64,000 bases of DNA, from positions 1-64,000 of the forward strand of contig JAWKVD010000012.1 in assembly GCA_041398225.1 (NCBI GenBank), written 5' to 3'. The notes below the pieces were generated by a model. That model was not told the origin of the DNA, did not search any database, and saw only the letters and a program-made list of their open reading frames with translations. Below, piece after piece: positions 54,738 to 64,000 of the stretch (positions are counted from its first letter, which is position 1; the number at the start of each line of letters is the position of its first letter). A program made the translations under genes and the position numbers. Origin of the DNA: JAWKVD01 sp041398225. Its GTDB lineage: Bacteria > Pseudomonadota > Alphaproteobacteria > Caulobacterales > Hyphomonadaceae.

Positions 54738-55751
54738 GTGTCCGAGACCGCAGCCCCTCTCTCCGTATCTGAAGACGACCCGTCGCGCAGCTCGACCGCC
54801 GCACGGGTCCTGCAGCGCATTCCGTGGGGGTATGTGCTTCGTCGCGTGCTCGCCGCCATCCCCACCATGCTGGCCATCATCACGGTGGCGTTCTTCATGA
54901 TGCGCGCGGCGCCGGGAAACCCGTATTCGGTCGACCGCAAGCTTACCCCGGAAGTTGAGGCGAACATCCGCGCATCCCTGGGCCTCGATAAGCCGCTTCA
55001 CGAGCAGTATCTCGAATATCTTGGCAATGTCGTGACAGGCGATCTCGGCCCGTCGATGAAGATCAAGGACAAAACCGTTTCCGAACTGATCGGCGAAGGC
55101 TTGCCCGTCTCCCTCACCATCGGCGCGTTCGCCATCGGGCTCGCCATCTTCTTCGGCACCGGCCTCGGCATTTCGGCGGCGATACGACAGAACTCGCCAA
55201 CGGACTACACGGCGATGTCTCTGGCGATGATCGGGATATCGATACCGACCTTCGTGACCGGCCCGATGCTGTCTCTGATCTTCGGCGTATGGCTCGGCTG
55301 GTTCGCGGCCGGCGGGCTGGACCTCGGGCGCATGAATTTCAACAACCTGTTCCTTCCGGTCGTGACGCTTGCGCTGCCCCAGATCGCGATCATCTCGCGG
55401 CTCATGCGCGCGTCGATGATCGAAGTTCTCCGCTCGAACTACATCCGCACCGCACGCGCCAAGGGGCTTTCCGAGTCGCGCATTCTTCTGCGCCACGCCG
55501 CTCCGGCAGCGATCCTCCCCGTGATCTCCTACCTCGGGCCGGCCACCGTCGGCGTCATCACCGGGTCGGTCGTGGTGGAAAAGGTCTTCGGCCTGCCGGG
55601 CGTCGGCCAGTCCTTCATCGACGGCGCAATGAACCGCGACTATCCGCGCGTTATGGGGACGGTGATCCTGTATGGCGGGCTGATCATCGTGTTCAACCTG
55701 ATCGCCGACATACTCTATGCGATCTTCGATCCGAAGGTTCGCTACGAATGA
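54738..55751 (+). CDS. oppB: Oligopeptide ABC transporter permease OppB-like
   Basis: About 337 residues from GTG 54738 (ATG 54669 is in frame but adds a Cys/Arg-rich unlikely tail, so the start is uncertain). Typical DppB/OppB content: VLRRVLAAIPTMLAIITVAF, MMRAAPGNPY, then the EAA loop YIRTARAKGLSESRILLRHA and VVEKVFGLPGVGQ. The core has six membrane helices. The stop overlaps the oppC start by 4 bp. It imports short peptides with OppC and the lipoprotein encoded at 57395. No OppD/OppF ATPase gene is in the window. Confidence 0.9.
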   Translation: MSETAAPLSVSEDDPSRSSTAARVLQRIPWGYVLRRVLAAIPTMLAIITVAFFMMRAAPGNPYSVDRKLTPEVEANIRASLGLDKPLHEQYLEYLGNVVTGDLGPSMKIKDKTVSELIGEGLPVSLTIGAFAIGLAIFFGTGLGISAAIRQNSPTDYTAMSLAMIGISIPTFVTGPMLSLIFGVWLGWFAAGGLDLGRMNFNNLFLPVVTLALPQIAIISRLMRASMIEVLRSNYIRTARAKGLSESRILLRHAAPAAILPVISYLGPATVGVITGSVVVEKVFGLPGVGQSFIDGAMNRDYPRVMGTVILYGGLIIVFNLIADILYAIFDPKVRYE

Positions 55752-56653
55752 CGACCCTGGTATCCGCACCCGCCGAGAAGGAGGCGCTGCTCAACGCAGC
55801 GGCGGTGAAGGGGCGTTCCCTGTGGGACGATTCGCGTCGCCGCCTGCTGTCGAACAAGGCGGCGATGGCCGGCTTCATCGTGCTGGCGATCCTGATTCTG
55901 CTCGCCGTCGTGGGGCCGTTCGTCTGGCCGCATTCGTACAAGACGCAATACCGTGAAGCGCTGGCGATCGGTCCGACCTTCAAGGACCTGCATCTGCTCG
56001 GAACGGACATATACGGCCGGGACATGGTGGCGCGGATCCTCGCCGGGTTGCGCATATCGCTCGCCGTCGGCGCCATCGCGACCCTGGTCAGCCTGGTGAT
56101 CGGCGTCGCATGGGGAGCCGTCGCGGGCTTCGCGGGCGGACGCGTCGACCAGCTGATGATGCGTTTTGTCGACGCTCTCTACGCCATGCCGTTCATCTTC
56201 TTCGTGATCCTCGTCACGGTCGTATTCGGGCGCTCGATCTTCCTGATCTTCCTGGCGATCGGCGCGGTGGAGTGGATGACCATGGCGCGCATCGTCCGCG
56301 GCCAGACCCTCGCCTTGAAGCAGAAAGAATTCGTCGAAGCGGCGCGCGCCGCCGGCGTGGGGCCGATCGGGATCATCGTTCGCCACATCCTGCCCAACCT
56401 GCTCGGGCCCGTGGCCGTCTATGTTTCCCTCACCATTCCGGTGGTCATCCTGCAGGAGAGCTTCCTCTCCTTTATCGGTCTCGGCGTACAGGAGCCCCTC
56501 ACCTCGCTCGGACGCCTGATCTCCGACGGACAGCGCGAACTCGGCAATCCGTGGATGCTGATCGGGCCGGCGGTGACCATGGTGATCACGCTGTTCTCGC
56601 TGAACTTCATCGGCGACGGCCTGCGCGACGCGCTCGATCCCAAAGACCGCTAG
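55748..56653 (+). CDS. oppC: Oligopeptide ABC transporter permease OppC-like
   Basis: 301 residues. The N-terminal OppC_N-type segment (RRLLSNKAAMAGFIVLAILI) is followed by the HLLGTDIYGRDMVARILAGL motif, the EAA loop FVEAARAAGVGPIGIIVRHI, and the C-terminal GDGLRDALDPKDR typical of OppC/DppC. It pairs with OppB. A small antisense gene separates it from the binding protein, so the transport system is interrupted. Confidence 0.92.
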   Translation: MTTLVSAPAEKEALLNAAAVKGRSLWDDSRRRLLSNKAAMAGFIVLAILILLAVVGPFVWPHSYKTQYREALAIGPTFKDLHLLGTDIYGRDMVARILAGLRISLAVGAIATLVSLVIGVAWGAVAGFAGGRVDQLMMRFVDALYAMPFIFFVILVTVVFGRSIFLIFLAIGAVEWMTMARIVRGQTLALKQKEFVEAARAAGVGPIGIIVRHILPNLLGPVAVYVSLTIPVVILQESFLSFIGLGVQEPLTSLGRLISDGQRELGNPWMLIGPAVTMVITLFSLNFIGDGLRDALDPKDR

Positions 56654-56677
56654 CGACGTTCGCTTCTGCGGGGGCGA

Positions 56678-57265
56678 CTATTCCTCGCGCCGCGCGCGCA
56701 CCGCGGGACGATCGTTGATCTTCAGGAAGAAGCTGCCGAACACGCCGCGCTTGATCTCGGCCTGCCAGGGACCTTTTCCGAGATTGCGCACCCGCTCGCT
56801 ATCGATCTGACGCCATACCTGGCCGTTCTCCATCACAACGCGGAGCTTCCCGTCACGGCCGGTGGCGATCGACTTGACCGCGAGCGTCACGCTGTCCAGC
56901 GGCTGAGCTTTTTTCGGCGCTTCCGTCCCGGCGTCAGGATTCGGTCGGACGCCGACCGAGGCCGCCAATTGGCTGGCCGAGGGAACGGACAGACCGAAGG
57001 CCTCACGCTCGACCTGCTCAATCTGGGCGCGAGAAACGACCGCAAGATCACCAACGGTTTCGGCATCTCTCAGGGTCGCTACGGCCTTGTCGAAACAGGC
57101 AAGACGCGCCGCATCGTCGGCGACGTCGCTGCATGCATAGAGGTCCGACAGCTTCGGGCCGGCCTCCTGCACGGCTGGCGGGGTCTGGGCCGAAACCTGA
57201 CCGCCGGCGGAGACCGCCCAAACCGCGATTAGCGTAGTAACAACTCGTTTACCTAGGGGCGACAA
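56678..57265 (-). CDS. Secreted hypothetical protein with CxxxxxxxxxxxxC motif
   Basis: 195 residues from TTG 57265, with GGAGAG 5 bp upstream. The signal peptide ends VSAQ. LYACSDVADDAARLACFDKA is a recurring N-terminal motif in alphaproteobacterial exported proteins, its two Cys probably disulfide-linked. A later sheet region (VTLAVKSIATGRDGKLRVVM, GQVWRQIDSERV, FGSFFLKINDRP) may form a small barrel. It sits antisense between oppC and oppA. Function unknown. Confidence 0.72.
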   Translation of the reverse strand: MSPLGKRVVTTLIAVWAVSAGGQVSAQTPPAVQEAGPKLSDLYACSDVADDAARLACFDKAVATLRDAETVGDLAVVSRAQIEQVEREAFGLSVPSASQLAASVGVRPNPDAGTEAPKKAQPLDSVTLAVKSIATGRDGKLRVVMENGQVWRQIDSERVRNLGKGPWQAEIKRGVFGSFFLKINDRPAVRARREE

Positions 57266-57394
57266 TTCGACTCTCCGTCAGCAATCGCACGCAATACTCT
57301 TTCAACCATCCTGATACTGACGCTAGTTTCCGTCCACGAAAAGCCTACGGGCCGTGCGCCTGGCCCAGCATCTACACTCGGGAGTGTCGAACTG

Positions 57395-58987
57395 ATGTCT
57401 CTGAAACCCATGTTGCTCGCCGGACTGGCGGCGCTCGTCCTGGCCAGCTGCGGAGGACAAGCGACCAATGAAAGCCAGTTTCGCCGCGGCGTCGGCGGCA
57501 ACCCGGATTCGATCGACCCCCAAAAGGCGGAAGGCACCTGGAACAACGACGTCATCGGCGACATGTTCATCGGCCTCTTCACCGAGGACGAAGCCGCCAA
57601 GCCGGTTCCCGGCGTCGCGGATAGCTGGACGGTTTCAGACGACGGCCTGGTCTGGACCTTCAAGCTCAAGCCCTGGAAGTGGTCCGACGGCACGCCGCTA
57701 ACCGCGAAGGACTTCGAGTATTCCTTCCAGCGCCTGCTCAACCCCAAAACGGTCGGCGCCGTCTACGCGTCGATCCAGTACCAGATCAAGAACGCCCGCG
57801 AGGTCAACGGCGGCAAGCTTCCGGTGGAGGAGCTGGGCGTAAAGGCGCTGGACGACGAAACGCTCCAGATCACACTTGAACATCCCGCCCCGTATCTGCC
57901 GGGCCTGCTCAAGCACTACACGGCCTTCCCCGTGCCCCGGCATGTGATCGAAAAGGTCGGCGACAACTGGACCCGCCCCGAGAACATCGTCGTCAACGGC
58001 CCCTACAAGGTGAAGCAGTGGCGGTCAGGCGACTTCATCCAATCGGTGGTCAACCCGGAGTTCGAGGGCGCGGAGGACCTGTGCTTCAAGGAGGTGGTCT
58101 ACTATTTCGCCGCGGACCATGACGCGATGGTGCGCCGCGCGGAAGCTGGCGAACTCGACATGAACACCTCCTTCCCTTCCGGACAACTCGACGAGACCGA
58201 GCGGAAGCTGCCGGGCTGGCCGCGCATCGCGCCGATGATGGCGACCACCTACATCATCGCCAACGCAACCGAGCCGCCGTTCGACAATCCTGACGTCCGC
58301 AAGGCGCTCGCCATGGCGATGGACCGCGAATACATCACCGGCTCCATTCTCAAGGGTGGCCAGATCCCGGCCTACGGCTTCGTGCCGCCCGGCATGAACG
58401 GCTACCCCAAAGGCGCCGAGTTCACGTGGAAAGACATGCCGCGCGAGGAACGGCTGGTTGAAGCGCGCAAACTCCTGGAAGGCGCGGGCTACGGCCCGGA
58501 TCATCCGCTCGAGTTCGAGTTCATCCACCGCGCGACCGGCGACAACCCGCGCATCGCTCCCGTGCTGCAGGCCAACTGGTCCGACATCGCCGACTGGGTG
58601 AAGCCGCAGATTCGGCAGATCGAAACCCAGGCGCTCTACAATATGCTGCAGGAGAAGGACTATTCGATCGCCGACAATGGTTGGGTGGCCGACTTCAACG
58701 ACGCCTACAACTTCCTTTACCTGCTCGACTCGCGCACCGGGCCGATGAACTACGGCGGTTACTCCAACCTCGCCTACGACGCCCTGCTGGACAAATCGGC
58801 GGGGGAAATGGACCAGACCAAGCGTGCCGAGATCCTGAAGGAGGCCGAGCAGATGATGCTTGACGACACGGCGGTTCTGCCGCTGCTCATCCGCGTGACG
58901 CAAGACATCGTGTCCCCGTCTATCACCGGCTACACCGACAACCCGGAAGACATTCACCGCACTCGCTACATGTGCCGGACGAAGTAG
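57395..58987 (+). CDS. oppA: Oligopeptide-binding lipoprotein OppA-like
   Basis: 530 residues. The lipoprotein signal ends LASC. An SBP_bac_5 domain follows: GNPDSIDPQKAEGTW, DMFIGLFTEDEAAKPVPGVA, FKLKPWKWSDGTPLTAKDF, VVNGPYKVKQWRSGD and, near the end, NFLYLLDSRTGPMNYGGYSN, close to E. coli OppA. It delivers peptides to the OppBC channel. It is separated from oppC by an antisense gene and about 130 bp of leader, so it probably has its own promoter. Confidence 0.93.
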   Translation: MSLKPMLLAGLAALVLASCGGQATNESQFRRGVGGNPDSIDPQKAEGTWNNDVIGDMFIGLFTEDEAAKPVPGVADSWTVSDDGLVWTFKLKPWKWSDGTPLTAKDFEYSFQRLLNPKTVGAVYASIQYQIKNAREVNGGKLPVEELGVKALDDETLQITLEHPAPYLPGLLKHYTAFPVPRHVIEKVGDNWTRPENIVVNGPYKVKQWRSGDFIQSVVNPEFEGAEDLCFKEVVYYFAADHDAMVRRAEAGELDMNTSFPSGQLDETERKLPGWPRIAPMMATTYIIANATEPPFDNPDVRKALAMAMDREYITGSILKGGQIPAYGFVPPGMNGYPKGAEFTWKDMPREERLVEARKLLEGAGYGPDHPLEFEFIHRATGDNPRIAPVLQANWSDIADWVKPQIRQIETQALYNMLQEKDYSIADNGWVADFNDAYNFLYLLDSRTGPMNYGGYSNLAYDALLDKSAGEMDQTKRAEILKEAEQMMLDDTAVLPLLIRVTQDIVSPSITGYTDNPEDIHRTRYMCRTK

Positions 58988-59094
58988 GCGCACCGACAGG
59001 CGACCGCTTCCCGGACGCACGTCGTCGGGAAGCGGTCGTCTCTCTTGTCTTGAGCTGATTGCCTTGAGCTGAGTCTTGAACTGACCGGCGAACG

Positions 59095-59960
59095 CTAGGA
59101 CGCCGGGGCTTCAACCTCGCTTGAGGACCCCACGGCGCGCATTTCGAAGGCGATCGCATCCAGCATCTGCTTTACGCGGCTGGCGTTGCTTCCCAGGTCC
59201 GGCGCGGGGATGCGTCCGGTTGAACGCACGTCGACGCGTGATCCCGAGCCATCCGGCCGTATGCGCACCGCAATGTCAGCCGGCAAGCCGTACCAGGTGG
59301 AGCGCGAGACCGCCTCAAGCTGACCGTTCGGCGGGTCGCTCAACATCACATGCCACCCCAGCGTCTTGGCGGCATGGGCGGCCGCGACGGTCGCCTCGGC
59401 CGGCGGCGCGTTCACATGCAGCGGGCCGATGTCGTCGAAAAATTCCGCCTGCGCCTGCGCGACGGTCTTGCCTCCCCACTTGCCGGCTGTCGGCGGGATC
59501 ATGGCGTTGTCACGAACGGGCGCGGCGCCTTCCGCGTCGCGAACCTCCAGCGCCCGAACCGAGAAGGCCACAGGCTCCGCCCAGTCCGACTGGGCATCCC
59601 ACACAGGCGGCATGCCGTCCCGCTGCACGAAATAGCCGTAGATGCGGAAGCCCATCAGGCTCGCCGCCAGAAGCACCAGCACGCCGACGATCGCACCGCG
59701 CGTCGACTTGCCGATGAAGCTGGCGACCAGCGTGACGAGGCCGACCAGAGCGGCGGGAAGGACGACGAACAACGCCGTGCGGGCGACCCCGGCCGTCGCC
59801 GACTCAAGATCCAGCATCCCCGCCCGGTAGAGGGCGGGGCCAGACACAAGGATCAGGAGCGCCGCGACGAGAAGGAGCGCGCCGCCCAGAAGACCCAGAC
59901 GCCAGATCCGATCGCCCCTTCCCGCTGCAACCTCGCCAGCAGCCGCCCCGCCGCCGGACG

Positions 59961-59964
<4 letters not shown>
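59095..59964 (-). CDS. DUF1499 domain membrane protein
   Basis: 289 residues. Three membrane segments at the N-terminus (LGLLGGALLLVAALLILVSG, TALFVVLPAALVGLVTLVA, GAIVGVLVLLAASLMGFRIYGYF) precede a soluble DUF1499 domain (FFDDIGPLHVNAPPAEATVA, WHVMLSDPPNGQLEAVSRST, GSGSRVDVRSTGRIPAPDLG), whose function is unknown. Its start overlaps the stop of the acyl-CoA synthetase gene by 4 bp, implying co-translation and possibly a lipid-related role. Confidence 0.85.
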
Positions 59965-61724
<1,760 letters not shown>

Positions 61725-61806
61725 CTCGCGCGCCTCCCTACGCACAAACTTTGCTTTGCCGCCAACCTTAAACGCCGTATCTCGTGGCGGCAATTCTTGG
61801 AGGGTC

Positions 61807-62832
61807 ATGACCGTGAAGAAATACGCCTTTCTGCTCGCTCTGACCGCCAGCATTCCGCTGACCGCGGCATGCGGGAAGCCCGAGGACCCCACGGCGCAGG
61901 CATCGACCTCCGTAGCCGCAGAAGCGGGCGGCTCAACACCTGATGGCGCACATATCGCCGCGGGCGGAGCGGATCGCCAGCTCATGCCCTCTCCGACCAC
62001 CGCCCCCGCCACGCTTTCCGGCCGACTCGACTGTCTTCGGGAGACCGGCGCCGCCGTCGTGATCGGTCATCGTGGCGGCCCCAACCGCGACTTTCCTGAA
62101 AACGCCCTCGAAACCTTCGCGCGTTCGCGTTCGGCCGGCGCGCTCGGCATGGAAATCGACATCGCGGAGAGCCGCGACGGCGTTCTGTTCCTGATGCATG
62201 ACGACGATCTCGACCGCACGACCACCGGCGAAGGTCCCGTGGCGGACAAGAGCTGGAGCGAAATCGAGAAACTGGAGCTGGAGACCTATTCGACGGTCAC
62301 CGACTTCCACCCGCCGACGCTCGACCAGGCGCTCGCCTGGGCGGTGAAAAACAACGTGCTGGTCGAACTCGACAAGAAGCGGTCGACCTCGTTCGACGGC
62401 ATCATTGACGCCGTGGAGGCCAACCACGCCGAGAACAACGTCTTCATCGTCACCTATACCGACGACCAAGCTGTCGAGGTTCACCAGCGTTCGAAGGACC
62501 TTGTCATCACCGCGACCGTCGGCAGCGTCGCTCAACTCGACGATCTGATCGCGCGCGGCGTCGACCCGAAGCGCCTGGTGGCCTGGACCGGCGTTGAACG
62601 GCCCGATCCCGCACTGTGGACGGCGTTGAACGCGCGGGGAATCGAAAGCGCGTTCGGCACGCTGGGACGTCGCGGCGAGCGACTCGATGACGTCTATTGG
62701 GAAGACCGCAACGGTTCGGAATACCGCGACCTCACGTCGGCGGGGCTCGAGATCGTCGTCACGGACTATTCCGACCGTGTGTCGCGCGAACTGGCGGATC
62801 TGCAGGTCCGCGCCGCCGCCTGCGGCTTCTAG
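61807..62832 (+). CDS. Glycerophosphodiester phosphodiesterase lipoprotein
   Basis: 341 residues from ATG 61807, with GGAGGG upstream. The lipoprotein signal ends LTAAC. The GDPD barrel has the catalytic GHRGGPNRDFPENALETF (two active-site residues H and R, with metal Glu), MEIDIAESRDGVLFLMHDDD and VLVELDKK. It hydrolyses glycerophosphodiesters to glycerol-3-phosphate and an alcohol outside the cytoplasm. The glycerol importer at 35-41 kb could act on downstream products. Divergent from the acyl-CoA synthetase gene. Confidence 0.92.
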   Translation: MTVKKYAFLLALTASIPLTAACGKPEDPTAQASTSVAAEAGGSTPDGAHIAAGGADRQLMPSPTTAPATLSGRLDCLRETGAAVVIGHRGGPNRDFPENALETFARSRSAGALGMEIDIAESRDGVLFLMHDDDLDRTTTGEGPVADKSWSEIEKLELETYSTVTDFHPPTLDQALAWAVKNNVLVELDKKRSTSFDGIIDAVEANHAENNVFIVTYTDDQAVEVHQRSKDLVITATVGSVAQLDDLIARGVDPKRLVAWTGVERPDPALWTALNARGIESAFGTLGRRGERLDDVYWEDRNGSEYRDLTSAGLEIVVTDYSDRVSRELADLQVRAAACGF

Positions 62833-63284
62833 GATCGCCCGGAGACGCGAACGGCAGAATCACGCGCACATTGTGAAGAACGCGATCGTTTCCTGCCGCC
62901 AGACGCGTAAAATTTCGAACAAATGCGCCGCGAATAGTATGGGGGCGTGCACAATATCCGGGTCCCCCGGAAATGCTGCGGTGCGGTATCCTTTTTAAGG
63001 GTGACGCGCTGATTCCGTGGCGATACCTTTGACCAATAAAGAAGCAGCCTCCCTCCCTTTCGGGGCTTAGAGTTCGCAGGACAACCAGTCGCGCCCGATA
63101 ACTGAGAATTGCGCACTGGCGGAGGTTGTGGGTGGTGACCAAAGATGGCACGGGACCTGCTCTTAGCAGATGTTTCCGGGTTCTTCGCGGCGGCGACGCC
63201 GCTAACCCGCACCGTTAAGTAACGTTTAGGGACGACCCGCTCGGGTAGCGCCCCGCAAGCATGGGCAATAGTGGGATTTAGCCA
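62833..63284. other. 452-bp gap between GDPD and pckG
   Basis: No gene seen. Contents: a short hairpin CCGGG-TCC-CCCGG near 62960 without a clear T run; an AT-richer stretch around 62975-63045 likely holding promoter elements; and a perfect palindrome CGTTA-AG-TAACG at 63213-63224, 60 bp before the pckG start. The leader of pckG is long, leaving room for regulation at RNA level, but I see no known riboswitch. Confidence 0.5.
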
Positions 63285-64000
63285 ATGGAAACGACCAGCG
63301 ACGCCGTAACGGGGACGAAGGCGGCTGCATCGAAGGGGGGCGCGGTTCCGGGCCTCGAGCCGGCTCCGACCAAGCACAAGAAACTCGTCGAATGGGTTCG
63401 TGACATTGCGACGCTCACCCAACCGGACCGCGTCGTTTGGTGCGACGGTTCGCAAGCGGAGTGGGACCGGCTCACGGCTGAGCTCGTCGCCCAAGGCACG
63501 CTGAAGCGACTCAATTCCAGCAAGCGCCCCAACTCTTTCTACGCCGCCTCCGACCCGCGCGACGTCGCCCGGGTGGAAAGCCGCACGTTCATCTGCTCGG
63601 AAAACGAAGAAGACGCCGGACCGACGAACAACTGGAAAGCGCCAAGCGAAATGCGCGAAACCCTCGACAGCCTGTTCGCCGGCTGCATGAAGGGGCGCAC
63701 CATGTATGTGGTGCCTTTCTGCATGGGACCGCTCGGCTCGAAGATCTCGGCCCTGGGCGTCGAAATCACCGACAGCCCCTATGTCGTGCTGTCGATGCGG
63801 GTCATGACCCGTATGGGCTCCGCGGCGCTTGAGGCCATGGGCGAAGACGGCTTCTTCGTTCCGGCCGTCCACTCGGTCGGCGCCCCGCTCGCCGCCGGCC
63901 AGCAAGACGTCGCCTGGCCGTGCAATGACGACAAATACATCGTCCATTTTCCCGAGACGCGCGAGATCTGGTCCTACGGGTCGGGCTATGGCGGCAACGC
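63285..64000 (+). CDS. pckG: PEP carboxykinase, GTP-type (5' part, cut by window end)
   Basis: The frame is open from ATG 63285 to the window end (238 codons). It matches the N-terminal third of GTP-dependent PEPCK: RVVWCDGSQAEWDRL, ESRTFICSENEEDAGPTNNW, RTMYVVPFCMGPLGSKISAL, VVLSMRVMTRMG and KYIVHFPETREIWSYGSGYG just before the end. It makes PEP from oxaloacetate with GTP for gluconeogenesis. The ATP-type enzyme is common in alphaproteobacteria, and the GTP-type is found in some lineages, so this is a useful taxonomic marker. Confidence 0.95.
   Translation, partial: METTSDAVTGTKAAASKGGAVPGLEPAPTKHKKLVEWVRDIATLTQPDRVVWCDGSQAEWDRLTAELVAQGTLKRLNSSKRPNSFYAASDPRDVARVESRTFICSENEEDAGPTNNWKAPSEMRETLDSLFAGCMKGRTMYVVPFCMGPLGSKISALGVEITDSPYVVLSMRVMTRMGSAALEAMGEDGFFVPAVHSVGAPLAAGQQDVAWPCNDDKYIVHFPETREIWSYGSGYGGN

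Overview
The window is high-GC DNA (about two thirds G+C by eye) with dense, mostly short-spaced operons and many 4-base ATGA start/stop overlaps. The gene content suggests a free-living heterotrophic alphaproteobacterium, plausibly of the Hyphomonadales/Caulobacterales/Parvularculales type. It has a class I PHA synthase, a GlpSTPQUV-type glycerol ABC importer, GTP-dependent PEP carboxykinase, several TetR regulators, sulfatases and a haloalkane dehalogenase. The genus cannot be fixed from sequence alone.

Layout. 0.1-5.5 kb: a small DnaB/RecA-like ATPase, then a TetR gene divergent from a DUF3604 lipoprotein / peptidyl-prolyl isomerase / HupE-UreJ-like three-gene operon, with a perfect palindrome in the shared promoter. 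5.7-10 kb: a frameshifted MFS transporter, a TetR gene, a sugar-lactone-oxidase-type flavoprotein and a DSD1-type PLP enzyme. 10-15.2 kb: acetate kinase, a MaoC-phosphotransacetylase fusion, PHA synthase and a small conserved-looking protein. 15.2-23.2 kb: a CusCBA-like heavy-metal RND efflux operon with a DUF3240 protein, divergent from a response regulator/histidine kinase pair; phased 5-mer repeats lie between them. 23.2-34.2 kb: a formylglycine-generating enzyme, a dehalogenase operon, a TetR gene, two sulfatases, a GST and a DUF4345 protein. Three promoters here share one operator-like inverted repeat, which I take as the most interesting signal in the window. 34.3-44 kb: cyclophilin, glycerol ABC importer, malonyl-CoA synthetase, MATE transporter.

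44-49 kb is an accessory region. A VCBS/FG-GAP lipoprotein gene has its last 199 bp duplicated about 2.06 kb downstream. Between the copies lies visibly lower-GC DNA carrying what looks like a toxin-tail/immunity gene pair and a lipoprotein. A roughly 1 kb non-coding tract of hairpin repeats follows, then tRNA-Gln and tRNA-Pro. 49-64 kb is ordinary chromosome: SppA, a permease, MBL hydrolase, ATP-grasp protein, a TIGR01244-like phosphatase/sulfurtransferase, a split oligopeptide ABC system without ATPases, DUF1499, acyl-CoA synthetase, GDPD, and the start of pckG, which runs off the end.

How the genes may work together. GDPD can release glycerol-3-phosphate or glycerol outside the cytoplasm, and the Glp importer would recover glycerol. 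Ack, Pta and PhaC link acyl phosphates and CoA thioesters to storage polymer. The FGE would mature both Cys-type sulfatases. Several sites (three frameshifts in the MFS gene, a missing start in the PPIase, an ATA start in the response regulator) could be genuine lesions or uncorrected sequence errors.
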